A model generated the notes under the pieces. That model did no database searches. It worked only from the letters and a program-made list of their open reading frames with translations, and had not been told where the DNA came from. DNA of 64,000 bases from an uncultured Bacteroidota bacterium. GTDB taxonomy: Bacteria; Bacteroidota; Bacteroidia; Bacteroidales; UBA12077. The position numbers and the translations under genes are program-made. This document shows positions 40,548 through 50,720 of the stretch, one piece after another. Each line of letters starts with the position of its first letter. Position 1 is the first letter of the stretch. The stretch lies in contig CAJXLK010000014.1 in assembly GCA_913055635.1 (NCBI GenBank), positions 27,504 to 91,503 of the forward strand. Direction: 5' to 3'.

Positions 40548-41666
40548 ATGAAAAGGAAGAAAATCATTTATTTAATTGGAAGTCTTGCAGTAATTGGCGT
40601 GGCGGTGGCTTTATCGGGTTTTTTTATGCGCAATCAGCCCGAGCCCAGGCAAAACAGGAAACAGGAGAATTTGATCTCGGTTCAGGCGGATACGGCTTTC
40701 ATCAGGGAAGTCCATCCATCCATGCAGTATGAAGGCCGGATTCAGTCGTATGAGACCGTATCGCTGGCTTCTGAAGTCACCGGGCGGATCATGGAAGGAG
40801 AAGTGCCTTTTAAAGAAGGGGAAGATTTTGAAAAAGGAGATTTGTTGATCCGGATATACAAAGAGGATGCACAGGCAGCGATGACCTCCGGGAAAAGCAA
40901 TTTTTTGCGGACCCTGTCTTCTATTTTACCGGATCTGAAAGTTGATTTCCCGGATCAATATAAAAAATGGAAGGCGTTTTTCAATGCGATCGATGTCCGG
41001 GGGGATTTGCCTGCGCTTCCCGAGATCCATTCAGAGCAGGAACAGGTTTTTCTGGCTTCCCGTGGGGTGCTCTCCGAATATTATTCGTTGCGTCAGCAGG
41101 AGATCCGTCTGAAGAAATACAATCTTTATGCCCCTTTCGACGGGGCCTTTCAGAAGGTGCACCAGCAGGTAGGGGCCATTGCCAGTCCCGGCCAGGGGTT
41201 GGCCTCGGTCGTGAGAACCGACCGGCTGGAAGCGGTGATCCCGGTACCCGCCGAAGACGCCCGCTGGATTCGCCCGGGCGATGATGTGGAGCTGACCGGC
41301 AACAACGGGGTGAAACATTCAGGCACTGTTACCCGGATTGCCGATTTTCTGGATCCTTCCACCCAATCGGTCAATGTCTATGTGCGTTATTTTCCCCGTG
41401 GTGAGAAGACTTTTAAAGTCGGTGAGTTTGTTCAGGCTTCCTTTGATATCACCAAGCCCGTCAGCGGGTTCACCATTCCACGCGAAGCCCTGCTCGACCA
41501 GGGAGCCGTTTATATTGTGAACGACCACAAACTCCGTATAAAACCGGTTGAAGTAATCCGCAAGCTGGAGGATCATGCCGTGGTTTCCGGCATAAAGGAA
41601 GGTGCCCTGGTGGTGGTTGAATCACTGGTCGATGTGAACGAAGGGCAAAAGGTAGAGATCCGATAA
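40548..41666 (+). CDS. RND efflux periplasmic adaptor, system B
   Basis: SYETVSLASEVTGRIMEGEVPFKEGEDFEKGDLL, NLYAPFDGAFQKVHQQVGAI; paralogous to 27321..28508. Confidence 0.92.
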   Translation: MKRKKIIYLIGSLAVIGVAVALSGFFMRNQPEPRQNRKQENLISVQADTAFIREVHPSMQYEGRIQSYETVSLASEVTGRIMEGEVPFKEGEDFEKGDLLIRIYKEDAQAAMTSGKSNFLRTLSSILPDLKVDFPDQYKKWKAFFNAIDVRGDLPALPEIHSEQEQVFLASRGVLSEYYSLRQQEIRLKKYNLYAPFDGAFQKVHQQVGAIASPGQGLASVVRTDRLEAVIPVPAEDARWIRPGDDVELTGNNGVKHSGTVTRIADFLDPSTQSVNVYVRYFPRGEKTFKVGEFVQASFDITKPVSGFTIPREALLDQGAVYIVNDHKLRIKPVEVIRKLEDHAVVSGIKEGALVVVESLVDVNEGQKVEIR

Positions 41667-41712
41667 GAAGCAATCAGGTAGAATTAAGAAACAGGATAAC
41701 CCCGAATAATTT

Positions 41713-44700
41713 ATGAAACGACTTGTCAGAACGTTTGTTGAATATCCCTTTTATGGAAAGATGGTGGTATTGGTTTTACTGGTGCTGGGAGTATTGTCTT
41801 ATATGAACATGAGGAAATCCTCCTTTCCGATGGTCGAGACCAATACGATTACCGTCTCGGTGATGTATCCGGGAGCTACGCCCCAACAGATGGATGAAGG
41901 GGTAACCACCCTGATTGAAAATGCCATTCGCGGACTTCCCGGCATCAAAGAATTCAGTTCCCGTTCCATGGAAAATATGTCGCGCGTCACCATTACCGCA
42001 CGTTTTGGTTATGATATTGATGAATTGTTGATTGATGTAAAGAATGCGGTTGACGGGATCTCGAATTTCCCCCGGGCCGCCGAGAAGCCCCGGGTATCCA
42101 AGCGCCGCTCGACGGCCCCGGCGATGTTTCTTTCGCTGGTTACCACAAGTGATGACCGGCTCAAGATGAATGATATCGCCAACCGCATTGAGGATGACCT
42201 GATGAGTTCGGGCGAAATTTCCCAGGTGGGCATCTATGGTTTGCCTTCCAGCCGGATTGAGATGGCCATTACACTGGATGAAACCCAGTTGCGGCGTTAT
42301 AACCTGTCTTTTTCCCAGGTGAAGAATGCCATCAGCAGCAACAACCTGGACATTCATGGAGGTACCATCCGCAACCCCCGTGAGCAAATCAAAATCGTCA
42401 GCCGCCAGCGGTCAGTCAAAGCCAAAGACATTGAGGATATTGTGGTACAGACCAATCCCAATGGCCGTTTGATTCGAATTGGAGATATCGCTGAGGTAGA
42501 AAGGCAGTTTGAGGAAGATCCCAGTGTCAGCTATGTCAAGGGCGAGCTGAGTGCTACGGTGTTCATCCAGAAGCTGAAAACAGAGGACCTGAAAAAGATT
42601 TCTGATCATGTCAACCAGTATATCAGTGATTTCAATGACTCGCACGACCAGTTTCGCCTGGAAGTTTTACACGATTTTAACGAGAATATCGATTCTCAGC
42701 TTTCCATTTTGATCGGAAACGGGCTGCTGGGGATTTTCCTGGTGATTGTGATGCTTTCCCTGCTGCTCAATTTCCGGCTTTCCTTGTGGGTGGCCTGGGG
42801 CATTCCCGCTTCTTTCCTGGGCATGTTTATTGTTGCCTCTGCATACGGGGTAACCGTGAATGTGATCTCGCTGGTTGGGATGATCCTGATCATTGGTATT
42901 TTGGTCGATGACGGGATTGTCATCGGCGAGAACATCTTCACCCATTTTGAACGGGGAAAGTTACCCAGGGTGGCTGCCATAGACGGGACCGTTGAAGTGC
43001 TGCCGGCGGTGTTGGTCTCCATTACCACCACCATGATTGCCTTTTCTCCCTTGTTCTTTGTGGAAGGCCATATGGAGTTTCTCTATGTGCTGGCTTTTGT
43101 GGTGGTTTTTGCCCTGGCCTTTTCTTTGGTCGAGGCCTTTTTTGTTCTTCCGGCCCATGTGGGCAATCCGCGTATATTGCATTCCAATAAGAAGCAAAGC
43201 AAAGCCAGCCGGTTTACCACCCGGGCCATTCATTTGCTCAGGGATCGCCTTTACATGCCTTTTCTCAGGCGGATCATGGCGCATAAGGGCTTTATGCTTT
43301 CCATCGTCACGGCATTGGTCATCTTAACCGGTGGGTTGCTGATGAGTGGGAAGCTGGCCTTTACTTTCTTCCCGCCTCAGCCGGCCGATATGTTTACCAT
43401 TGATCTGGCCCTCAAACCGGGCGTCAACCGAGATATTACCAAAGAGAAGCTGTTTTACCTGGAGGACCAGCTTTATGAGGTCAACCAGGAGCTGATGGAG
43501 GAGCATGGGGATAGCACCTCTTATGTCAACACCACTGCGGTGAACCTGGGCAGTTCCTTTGACGGGTCTGAAACGGGTACCCATGCCGGGATGATCCGGG
43601 TGTTTTTAAATCCCCTGGAAGATACCGAGGTTTCAGACCAGACCATTAAACGGGCCCTGGACAAGAAAGTGGGCGACATTCCCGGGGCCTATAAATTTGC
43701 CATTGGCGCTTCCAGCCGCTTTGGAGCCCCGGTGTCGATCAGTTTGCTTGGCTATGATATGGATAAGTTGAAGAAGGCCCAAAAAGAGCTGGAAGCCGGC
43801 CTGGCCGATATGGATGCCTTGTTTAATATTACCAACAATGCGCAGTTGGGCAGCCAGGAAATTCGGCTCAAATTGAAACCCAAAGCCCATACCCTGGGGC
43901 TGACCCAGACTTCCCTGATGAATAAAGTACGCAACGGTTTTTATGGGGCCCTGGCCCAACGCATTCAGGACGGAAAGGATGAGATATGGTTTTATGTGCG
44001 GTATCCCCAGAAAAATCGTCAGACGATGGGGCAATTGGAGAGCATGATGATTCAAACCCCGGCCGGCAAGTATCCCCTGACCACGGTGGCTGAGATCTCC
44101 AAGGGCCGAAGCCTGAGCCGTATTAACGGATATAATGGCAGACGCGAGATACGGGTGGAGGCCTACCTCAAGGATCAGGACAAGGCTGTACCCCCCATCC
44201 TGGATTATGTGGAAGCCAATCTGCTGTTGGATATCATGGAAGAGTATCCCAGCCTGGATTATCAATACCAGGGCCAGCGCAAGGATACCCAGCAGCAGAT
44301 GAACAGTTTGACCAAATATTATAGCATTGCTTTTCTGGTGATTGTCATTTTGATCATGGTATACTTTAAATCCTTCCGCCAGGGAGCGATTATCCTGCTT
44401 ACCATCCCCCTTGGATTCATGGGGGCCATCTGGGGCCACGGCATACAGGGTCAGCCCATGTCGATGCTCAGCCTTTGGGGAATGGTGGCCCTGACCGGCA
44501 CGATCATCAACGATTCGGTGGTGTTTATGGCCAAGTACAATCAGCTTTTGGTCGAAGGCTACGAGGTTTATAAATCAGCAATGGAGGCAGCCCGTGCCCG
44601 CTTCCGCCCGCTGTTCCTGACTACAGTGACCACCTTCGCCGGTCTGATGCCCCTGATCCTGGAAGGCAGCCCGGATGCCCAGTTCCTCATCCCAATGGCC

Positions 44701-44919
44701 ATATCCGTGGCCTACGGCATCCTGTTTGGCAGCATCTTCATCCTGCTGACCCTGCCCATCTTGATCGTGTTGTTCAATCGCTTCCAGATGGAAATGAAGA
44801 AACTCGCCGGGAAAAAAGAGGTGACCCCCAGATCGGTGGAAGCTGCCGTGATCAATTATCAGATCGATCAACGGGTTGAACAGGCCCTGAAAGATGAAGA
44901 ATGTAAACAAAATGAATAA
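41713..44919 (+). CDS. RND-family efflux transporter permease, system B
   Basis: 1068 aa; ITVSVMYPGATPQQMDEGV, GILVDDGIVIGENIF, GTIINDSVVFMAKYN, RFRPLFLTTVTTFAGLMPL. Confidence 0.95.
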   Translation: MKRLVRTFVEYPFYGKMVVLVLLVLGVLSYMNMRKSSFPMVETNTITVSVMYPGATPQQMDEGVTTLIENAIRGLPGIKEFSSRSMENMSRVTITARFGYDIDELLIDVKNAVDGISNFPRAAEKPRVSKRRSTAPAMFLSLVTTSDDRLKMNDIANRIEDDLMSSGEISQVGIYGLPSSRIEMAITLDETQLRRYNLSFSQVKNAISSNNLDIHGGTIRNPREQIKIVSRQRSVKAKDIEDIVVQTNPNGRLIRIGDIAEVERQFEEDPSVSYVKGELSATVFIQKLKTEDLKKISDHVNQYISDFNDSHDQFRLEVLHDFNENIDSQLSILIGNGLLGIFLVIVMLSLLLNFRLSLWVAWGIPASFLGMFIVASAYGVTVNVISLVGMILIIGILVDDGIVIGENIFTHFERGKLPRVAAIDGTVEVLPAVLVSITTTMIAFSPLFFVEGHMEFLYVLAFVVVFALAFSLVEAFFVLPAHVGNPRILHSNKKQSKASRFTTRAIHLLRDRLYMPFLRRIMAHKGFMLSIVTALVILTGGLLMSGKLAFTFFPPQPADMFTIDLALKPGVNRDITKEKLFYLEDQLYEVNQELMEEHGDSTSYVNTTAVNLGSSFDGSETGTHAGMIRVFLNPLEDTEVSDQTIKRALDKKVGDIPGAYKFAIGASSRFGAPVSISLLGYDMDKLKKAQKELEAGLADMDALFNITNNAQLGSQEIRLKLKPKAHTLGLTQTSLMNKVRNGFYGALAQRIQDGKDEIWFYVRYPQKNRQTMGQLESMMIQTPAGKYPLTTVAEISKGRSLSRINGYNGRREIRVEAYLKDQDKAVPPILDYVEANLLLDIMEEYPSLDYQYQGQRKDTQQQMNSLTKYYSIAFLVIVILIMVYFKSFRQGAIILLTIPLGFMGAIWGHGIQGQPMSMLSLWGMVALTGTIINDSVVFMAKYNQLLVEGYEVYKSAMEAARARFRPLFLTTVTTFAGLMPLILEGSPDAQFLIPMAISVAYGILFGSIFILLTLPILIVLFNRFQMEMKKLAGKKEVTPRSVEAAVINYQIDQRVEQALKDEECKQNE

Positions 44920-46270
44920 CCGAATGTTGCAAAAAGGAAACATCATGAGACATCTACTGGTTCTGTTATTTCTTGTGGCATCCCTGCCGCTGTGGGGACA
45001 GCAGAAAGAAGATCTTTCCCTGGAGGATGCCATTAACAAAGCCCTGGAAAACAATTACGGGATCATCACCAGTGAAAAAAGCCAACGCATCTCCCGGATG
45101 AACAACACCTGGGGCAATGCGGGGGCTCTGCCCACTGTGCGTTTTTCCGGACAGGGCAATACTTCCAGAAACTTCAATGATACCGATAACTATACCTCCC
45201 AGCAGATGAGTGGTACGGTTCAGATGAACTGGACGATCTTTCGCGGATTCAGTGTTCGGATCCAAAAAGACCGTTTGGAAAAGCTCGAGAAGCTCTCCGA
45301 GGGCAATCTGGCGGTGGTCGTTGAAAATACCATTTTCAGTGTGATCATGAGCTATTACAACATCCTGCTGTCCAAAGAACAGCAGGATATTGCCCGCACC
45401 AACATGGAGCTCTCCCGCGACCGCTATGAGCGGGCTCAACACAGCAAGGAGATCGGCAGCATGGTCACCTATGATCTGTTGCAGGCCAAAAATGCCTACT
45501 TGCGCGATAGTTCCGATTACCTCTCGGCCCGCTCTTCATACCGCAATGCCGTCAGGGAGCTTAACTATCTGATGGCTACTCCGCTTCAGGAGCGTTATGC
45601 GTTTACCTCCAGCTTTCAGCCCGATACCAGCGATTTTGCCTACAGCAACCTGGTGCAGAAGATGCTCGAAAACAACAATACCCTGGAGAATCAGTATATG
45701 AATCTTGAACTGGCCCGCCTGGATGTGCGTTCGGCCAAAAGCGCCTACTATCCCAGCCTGTCACTGAACGCCTCTGGCGGCTATTCGGACAGCGAAACCG
45801 ATTATGAAACCATGAACAACCTTGACCAGAGCCGTTCCGGGGCCGATGCCTCCATCGGGGTGTCGCTGTCCTACACCATTTTTGACGGCAACAACCGGAA
45901 AAGAGCCCTGAAAGCGGCCCGGATCCAAAAGCAGATCTCCCAGGTGAAAACCGAAGAGATGAAGCAGGATCTGAAAAATCAACTGGCCCAGGAGTTTGAA
46001 CTTTATCGCGTGCGCAAACAGCTGCTACAGGTGGCCGACGAAAACCTGAAAGCCGCTGAGCTGAATCTGGAGCTCTCCCGGCAGAAATTTGAAAACGGAA
46101 CCATCAACTCGTTCAATTTCCGCGATATCCAGCAACTCTATATGGATGCTGCCTACAACTATCAGCGGGCCGTGTTCAACGTGATTCAAAGCTATCATAC
46201 CCTGATGCGCCTGACCGGAGGTATCATCGAAGAGTACGAAGGCGAACAGGCCATGGAGAACCAGGAGTAG
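44894..46270 (+). CDS. TolC-family outer membrane efflux protein, system B
   Basis: Overlaps the permease; signal peptide MRHLLVLLFLVASLPLWGQQ suggests a start near 44945. LSLEDAINKALENNYGI and YYPSLSLNASGGYSDS are TolC-like. Confidence 0.93.
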   Translation: MKNVNKMNNRMLQKGNIMRHLLVLLFLVASLPLWGQQKEDLSLEDAINKALENNYGIITSEKSQRISRMNNTWGNAGALPTVRFSGQGNTSRNFNDTDNYTSQQMSGTVQMNWTIFRGFSVRIQKDRLEKLEKLSEGNLAVVVENTIFSVIMSYYNILLSKEQQDIARTNMELSRDRYERAQHSKEIGSMVTYDLLQAKNAYLRDSSDYLSARSSYRNAVRELNYLMATPLQERYAFTSSFQPDTSDFAYSNLVQKMLENNNTLENQYMNLELARLDVRSAKSAYYPSLSLNASGGYSDSETDYETMNNLDQSRSGADASIGVSLSYTIFDGNNRKRALKAARIQKQISQVKTEEMKQDLKNQLAQEFELYRVRKQLLQVADENLKAAELNLELSRQKFENGTINSFNFRDIQQLYMDAAYNYQRAVFNVIQSYHTLMRLTGGIIEEYEGEQAMENQE

Positions 46271-46271
46271 G

Positions 46272-46379
46272 ATGAGGAAATGATTAAATGAGGAAATGGT
46301 TAAATGATAAAATGAATGCTAGAATGATTAAATGGTTAAATGCGTGAATGCTAAAATGAGTAAATAAAGGAATAAATGA
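46272..46379 (+). repeat. Degenerate 8-bp tandem array (ATGNNTAA)
   Basis: ATG at 46272, 46280, 46288, 46296, 46304, 46312, then (4-bp slip) 46316, 46324, 46332, 46340, 46348, 46356; ATA at 46364 and 46372. Confidence 0.88.
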
Positions 46380-46404
46380 AATAATCATTTCTTCATTCAT
46401 GCTC

Positions 46405-47913
46405 TCATCTAATCTGATGCAGCTTGTTAAAATCCTGGGTGAGTTCTTTCTGTTCCAGGAAATCGTATAGGGTCATTCGTCGGATTTGGTAGTAGTCATG
46501 CCAGTAGTTTCTGAGGGCCTGGATGTAATTGCGTTTGGCTTCATCCTGCTGGCGGGCTGCCTCGTTGAGTTCCAGTACGCTGACCTTTCCAACCATGAAA
46601 CGTTTTTGGGTGATGTGATATCGTTTTTGAGCCGTCCGGTTGGCTTGCTGTTTAACCTCTACCTGGTCGTCCTGCAGGTTGAATTTCATCACCCGCAGGG
46701 AAACATTCTGTTCAAATTCCCTTTTAGACCGTTTGATGTTGGTTTTGGTCACCTTTTGGCCTGACTGGGCCATCCGGTAGCGTCCCTTCCCCAGACCCCA
46801 GTCGACCAGGGGAATCTCCAGGCCAACGGTCAAGGTTTCCTGATTTTGGGGGGAATCGTAGACCCGGGCAAATTCCTCAGCTTTCTGGGTGAGCCCGAAG
46901 CTGGCGAATAAATCGGCATTGATTCCCTTATCGGCCTTGGCTTTGGCCACCCTTTGACGGGCCTGGAGCAGTTGCTTTTTGTAGTTGACCATTTCGGGAT
47001 TGTTTTCCATGGCCAGCTGGGTGGCTTTGGACACGTCGATGGTCATATCCGGCACATCAGAGGGAGCTTTCAGCGATAAGTCTACCGACTGGTTGAACCC
47101 CAGGTACGAGCGCAAACGGATCTTAGCGGCACGTAAGTTGATTCTGGCCTCATTCCGGTCGGTTTCGGCATTGAGGTAGCGCAGCTTCATGCTCATGAGT
47201 TCATTCTCTGCAATGGTCCCGATCTTATAGCGTTGTTTGGAAATTTTGTAGAGGGTGTCGGCATTGGCATAGTTGGATCGGGCGATCTCCAGATTTTTTT
47301 GGGCTAACAGCAGGTCAAAAAAATAGTTGACCGCCTGGATGGTCACTTCCTCCTGGGCTGCCAGATATTCCTTCTTAGCCTGCTTGTATTTAAGCGGTTC
47401 AATTTGCTTTTCCCATTTGTATTCATTGTAAAATAGCATTGGCTGCCGGTATCCGATGCTGATGGGGGTGGAGCGATAGGAGTGAACCCGGTTGTCGCCA
47501 AACTGGTCGATGCGTTGGAGGTCGGTGTTGACAAACAATTGGCCCCCGGTCAGGCCAATGTTTTGTTGCACGTTGACATTCAACGAGGAAGTGTTGATGT
47601 TGTCTTCCACATAAGAATAGGAACCATCGGGATTTTGATATTTTTTGATGGCCCGGCTGAATTGGGGAAATTCTGAGTTCAAGGTCACTTTGGGCAAAAA
47701 TTTTGCCTTGTGCGAACGATAGGCCCAGTAATCGCTCCGGAATTGATGCTTGGCGACCAGTGCATCCAATGATTGTTCCCGGGCCAGCTCAATGACTTCC
47801 CCCAAGTTCAACTCTTTATGTCTCGTTTGGTCTTGTGCCTGAGCCTTCCCAATGGCACTGCTTAACAAAACTATTACCAGCAGACGAACGGCTGTGGATA
47901 CGGGTTGCATCAT
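46405..47913 (-). CDS. TolC-family outer membrane protein
   Basis: 502 aa; LNLGEVIELAREQSLDALVAKHQF, LEIPLVDWGLGKGRYRMAQSGQ, KRFMVGKVSVLELNEAARQQDEAKRNYIQALRNYW. Confidence 0.9.
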   Translation of the reverse strand: MMQPVSTAVRLLVIVLLSSAIGKAQAQDQTRHKELNLGEVIELAREQSLDALVAKHQFRSDYWAYRSHKAKFLPKVTLNSEFPQFSRAIKKYQNPDGSYSYVEDNINTSSLNVNVQQNIGLTGGQLFVNTDLQRIDQFGDNRVHSYRSTPISIGYRQPMLFYNEYKWEKQIEPLKYKQAKKEYLAAQEEVTIQAVNYFFDLLLAQKNLEIARSNYANADTLYKISKQRYKIGTIAENELMSMKLRYLNAETDRNEARINLRAAKIRLRSYLGFNQSVDLSLKAPSDVPDMTIDVSKATQLAMENNPEMVNYKKQLLQARQRVAKAKADKGINADLFASFGLTQKAEEFARVYDSPQNQETLTVGLEIPLVDWGLGKGRYRMAQSGQKVTKTNIKRSKREFEQNVSLRVMKFNLQDDQVEVKQQANRTAQKRYHITQKRFMVGKVSVLELNEAARQQDEAKRNYIQALRNYWHDYYQIRRMTLYDFLEQKELTQDFNKLHQIR

Positions 47914-48149
47914 ATAACGATTGTTTGTTATTGTTATAGTAGGTAGATCATCTGCCCTTTTGACTCCCCACTCAAAAGTAAAAAGATTTTTTTAAGCACT
48001 GAAAATTTTCCTTAAACCTTTTATGGGGCAACAATTGCCTTTTTGGGCTTTTCTCTATAGCGAACCTTTCACATAGACTGTATACAGCCCCCCTGCTGCA
48101 CGGGCACTTCAACTGCTGCAGGCTTTTTTTAAGACCTTATTATAATCGT

Positions 48150-48923
48150 TTATTCCTGGCAATGCGGGCAGAAATAAAATCCGCGGCCCGAGCGTTTGTC
48201 TTTTTTTATTGCCCCCCCACATCGCGGACAGTATTCACCTTCTTTTCTTCGGGGAATGATGAAATGGGCCGGCATCTTCTCCGGAATGGCATGATGCTCA
48301 ATGGCCGTTTGTAAGACATCGTTCATGGCGTGGAATAATCTGACCAACTGGATTTCTGACAGGTCGTTGATTTTGGTTTTGGGATGAAACCTTGCCTGGA
48401 AGCATATTTCGTCGGAATAGATGTTGCCGATTCCGGATATGAAGGACTGGTCCATCAGGGCGGATTTAATCATGCCCTTTTTCTTTTGGGCCCTTTCCAT
48501 GAAGGCATCCTCTTTTAGGGCCAGGGCATCCGGACCGGCTTTCATGTATTGGCAGAAGGCTTCAATATCGTCGGTTATATACAACCGGCCAAGTTTACGG
48601 GGATTGATGAAATGCAGGCTGTACCCGTTGGTATAGTTAAATGTGGCTTTGGCATAGCCGGGTTTATCTCCCTGGTTGTATTCAAGCCAGCCAGTCATTC
48701 CAAAGTGCATGACCAAAACGGTTTCGCCCGAGGTAGGCATCAAAAGGTATTTGCCCCGGCGCTTTGCTTCGGTAAACCAATAGCCCCTGAGGGATTCTGA
48801 AAGGTTCTGGGGGCTGGAGGCAGCCACCTTTTGATCATCAATCTCTACCGCTTCAATGGCCTGGTTCAAGGCATGGGTTTCGGCAGTTCTTCTGAAAATC
48901 TCTACATCTGGTAGTTCTGGCAT
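48150..48923 (-). CDS. Fpg/Nei-family DNA glycosylase
   Basis: MPELPDVEIFRR, QSFISGIGNIYSDEICFQARFHPKTK, zinc finger YCPRCGGAIKKDKRSGRGFYFCPHCQ. Confidence 0.95.
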   Translation of the reverse strand: MPELPDVEIFRRTAETHALNQAIEAVEIDDQKVAASSPQNLSESLRGYWFTEAKRRGKYLLMPTSGETVLVMHFGMTGWLEYNQGDKPGYAKATFNYTNGYSLHFINPRKLGRLYITDDIEAFCQYMKAGPDALALKEDAFMERAQKKKGMIKSALMDQSFISGIGNIYSDEICFQARFHPKTKINDLSEIQLVRLFHAMNDVLQTAIEHHAIPEKMPAHFIIPRRKEGEYCPRCGGAIKKDKRSGRGFYFCPHCQE

Positions 48924-49623
48924 AGTTTGTCAATCTTATTGGGATTCAGCAATGGATCTTTAACACGAGAATTCTTTGAACAATGATATTAACTTTTAAT
49001 TCTGATTATCAACACAGGCTTTATCATATGACGGATTATCCCCAAAATTCTGCTGCTTGCCATGAATTTAACCCCAATGGCCCCGCCGCAGGCAACAGAG
49101 GTAGAGGTACCCCTGAGGTTGTCTACCCATTGGTTGGGATCCTCTATGTTGCTGCCTTGCCTGGCCAAAATTTTTTATTGCGTTGAATTTAAAAGTATGA
49201 AACCTCCCTGTTAATGCAGGGTAAGTTACAAATAAATAATCAAATGTATATCTAGCAAAATGATCATTCCAATCTCTAAAGGAAATGATTATTTGATCAT
49301 GATCATTGGTTCCATTTGCCCCTCAATATAAAAATAACCCTCTGTAGATTTTATCTTCCTGTTCAAAAGTTACTTCCAAAAGACACACAGCCTTTTTGTC
49401 ATAGCATCGCCCCCCTGGCGTATCGGACCATTGCTTTTTTTATTTTATGAGTTACCCTTCATTTGCATCTTAGAAGCTCTTTTTTTATATTTGATAAATA
49501 GGAAGTTATGGTTTTTTTCTGTTTTGTGGCATTTAATCGTGGTTTATCAGATGGTTGGCATATTCAACCAATAAAGCTCTGTATTGTTGTAGCCATGATG
49601 TTTAACTTTAATTTTTGCAGCTT

Positions 49624-49944
49624 ATGAAACTCAAACAATCTTTATTTTTGGTATTTATTACCGCCATATTGTTGGGGGCAGCCAGTTGTGGAGGCGGTGG
49701 TGTTGATGTGGTTGAAAGTGGCACCTATGAAGGGACCATCACTGAGGTCAATGCAGAGGAGCAGGAAATCTACGTAGAGACTCCTGATGAGAAGAAACTG
49801 GAGCTTTATTTTACCGATAGCACGGAACTCACCCAGGACGGGGCAGAAGTAGATTTCTCCGAATTGCAGAAGAATCAAAAGGTGGAAGTAACCGTAGAAA
49901 AGATGGGCAAGAAGCTCAATCCGCTAAAGGTAAAAATTCAATAG
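49624..49944 (+). CDS. small putative lipoprotein
   Basis: MKLKQSLFLVFITAILLGAASCGGGG: lipobox-like LGAASC; the remainder is a small beta-rich domain. ATG at 49624 preferred over the track start. Confidence 0.75.
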   Translation: MKLKQSLFLVFITAILLGAASCGGGGVDVVESGTYEGTITEVNAEEQEIYVETPDEKKLELYFTDSTELTQDGAEVDFSELQKNQKVEVTVEKMGKKLNPLKVKIQ

Positions 49945-49952
49945 TTTTATAC

Positions 49953-50465
49953 ATGGAAGCTTTGCCCTCGATGTGGCGAACAGAGTTGATGCATCCTCTG
50001 TTCGTCCACTTTCCTGTTGCCTTATTGATTTTAGCAGCGGCGGTATTAGTCATCGCACGGTTCAACATTTTTCCGAAGCAGCGTCAAACCCTTCATTGTG
50101 CCGGATGGATTATTCTTTTCCCTGGGGTGATTTTAGCCTGGATCAGTGTCTATACAGGCATCCAGGCTGACGGGGTGGTGGGTCGTGAAGTATGTGACCC
50201 GACGGTTTTGGAAGACCACGAGCGGTTTGCCTTTTTAACCTCCTATCTTTTTACCGCTGCGGCGATAGGAGAACTTGCCGATTGGTTTTTAAAAGCAAAG
50301 ACCTGGTGGAAGGGCATTCGTAAGGGTGTGGCTGCTTTGTTGGTGGTTTTGTATCTTGGTGGCGCTACCGGTATTGGGTATGTAGGGCACCTTGGAGCAA
50401 AACTGGTCTATCAACAGGCCGCTGCCGTTCATCAGCCTTCCGAAGATTGTTCGGAATTCGAATGA
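49953..50465 (+). CDS. DUF2231-like membrane protein
   Basis: MHPLFVHFPVALLILAAAVLVIARF and four hydrophobic segments; GYVGHLGAKLVYQ. Confidence 0.7.
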   Translation: MEALPSMWRTELMHPLFVHFPVALLILAAAVLVIARFNIFPKQRQTLHCAGWIILFPGVILAWISVYTGIQADGVVGREVCDPTVLEDHERFAFLTSYLFTAAAIGELADWFLKAKTWWKGIRKGVAALLVVLYLGGATGIGYVGHLGAKLVYQQAAAVHQPSEDCSEFE

Positions 50466-50540
50466 TTCAATGGCCCCTTATATATACCCACACTTTTCTT
50501 CTGCTTCCCTCCAGGCCGGGAAACAAATTGCGATTTAATC

Positions 50541-50715
50541 TACCCCGCTTAGCGGGGGGCAGAGATAGCTGCCATAGAGATTACTGCTTACAACGACTCT
50601 GTTGACGCCCCCGCTTAACGTGGCAGACAAGAACATATAGCCCCCCTCGCTTTAAGACAACCCCGCTTTGTGACGTGCCTGCTTAATGAGGAGGCCGCTA
50701 AGCGGGTTTTTTTGC
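50541..50715. repeat. Cluster of degenerate CCCCGCTTAGCGGGG elements ending in a terminator-like hairpin
   Basis: ACCCCGCTTAGCGGGG (50542), CCCCCGCTTAACGTGG (50608), CCCCCTCGCTTTAAG (50642), ACCCCGCTTTGTG (50660), CCTGCTTAATGAGG (50678), GCCGCTAAGCGGGTTTTTTT (50693). Confidence 0.65.
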
Positions 50716-50720
50716 TTTTG

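Noticed and set aside
49201-49610. Possible additional repeat or RNA in the AT-rich gap before the lipoprotein gene
   Set aside because: Only short palindromes such as TGATCATGATCA were visible; no match to the repeat family strong enough to claim.
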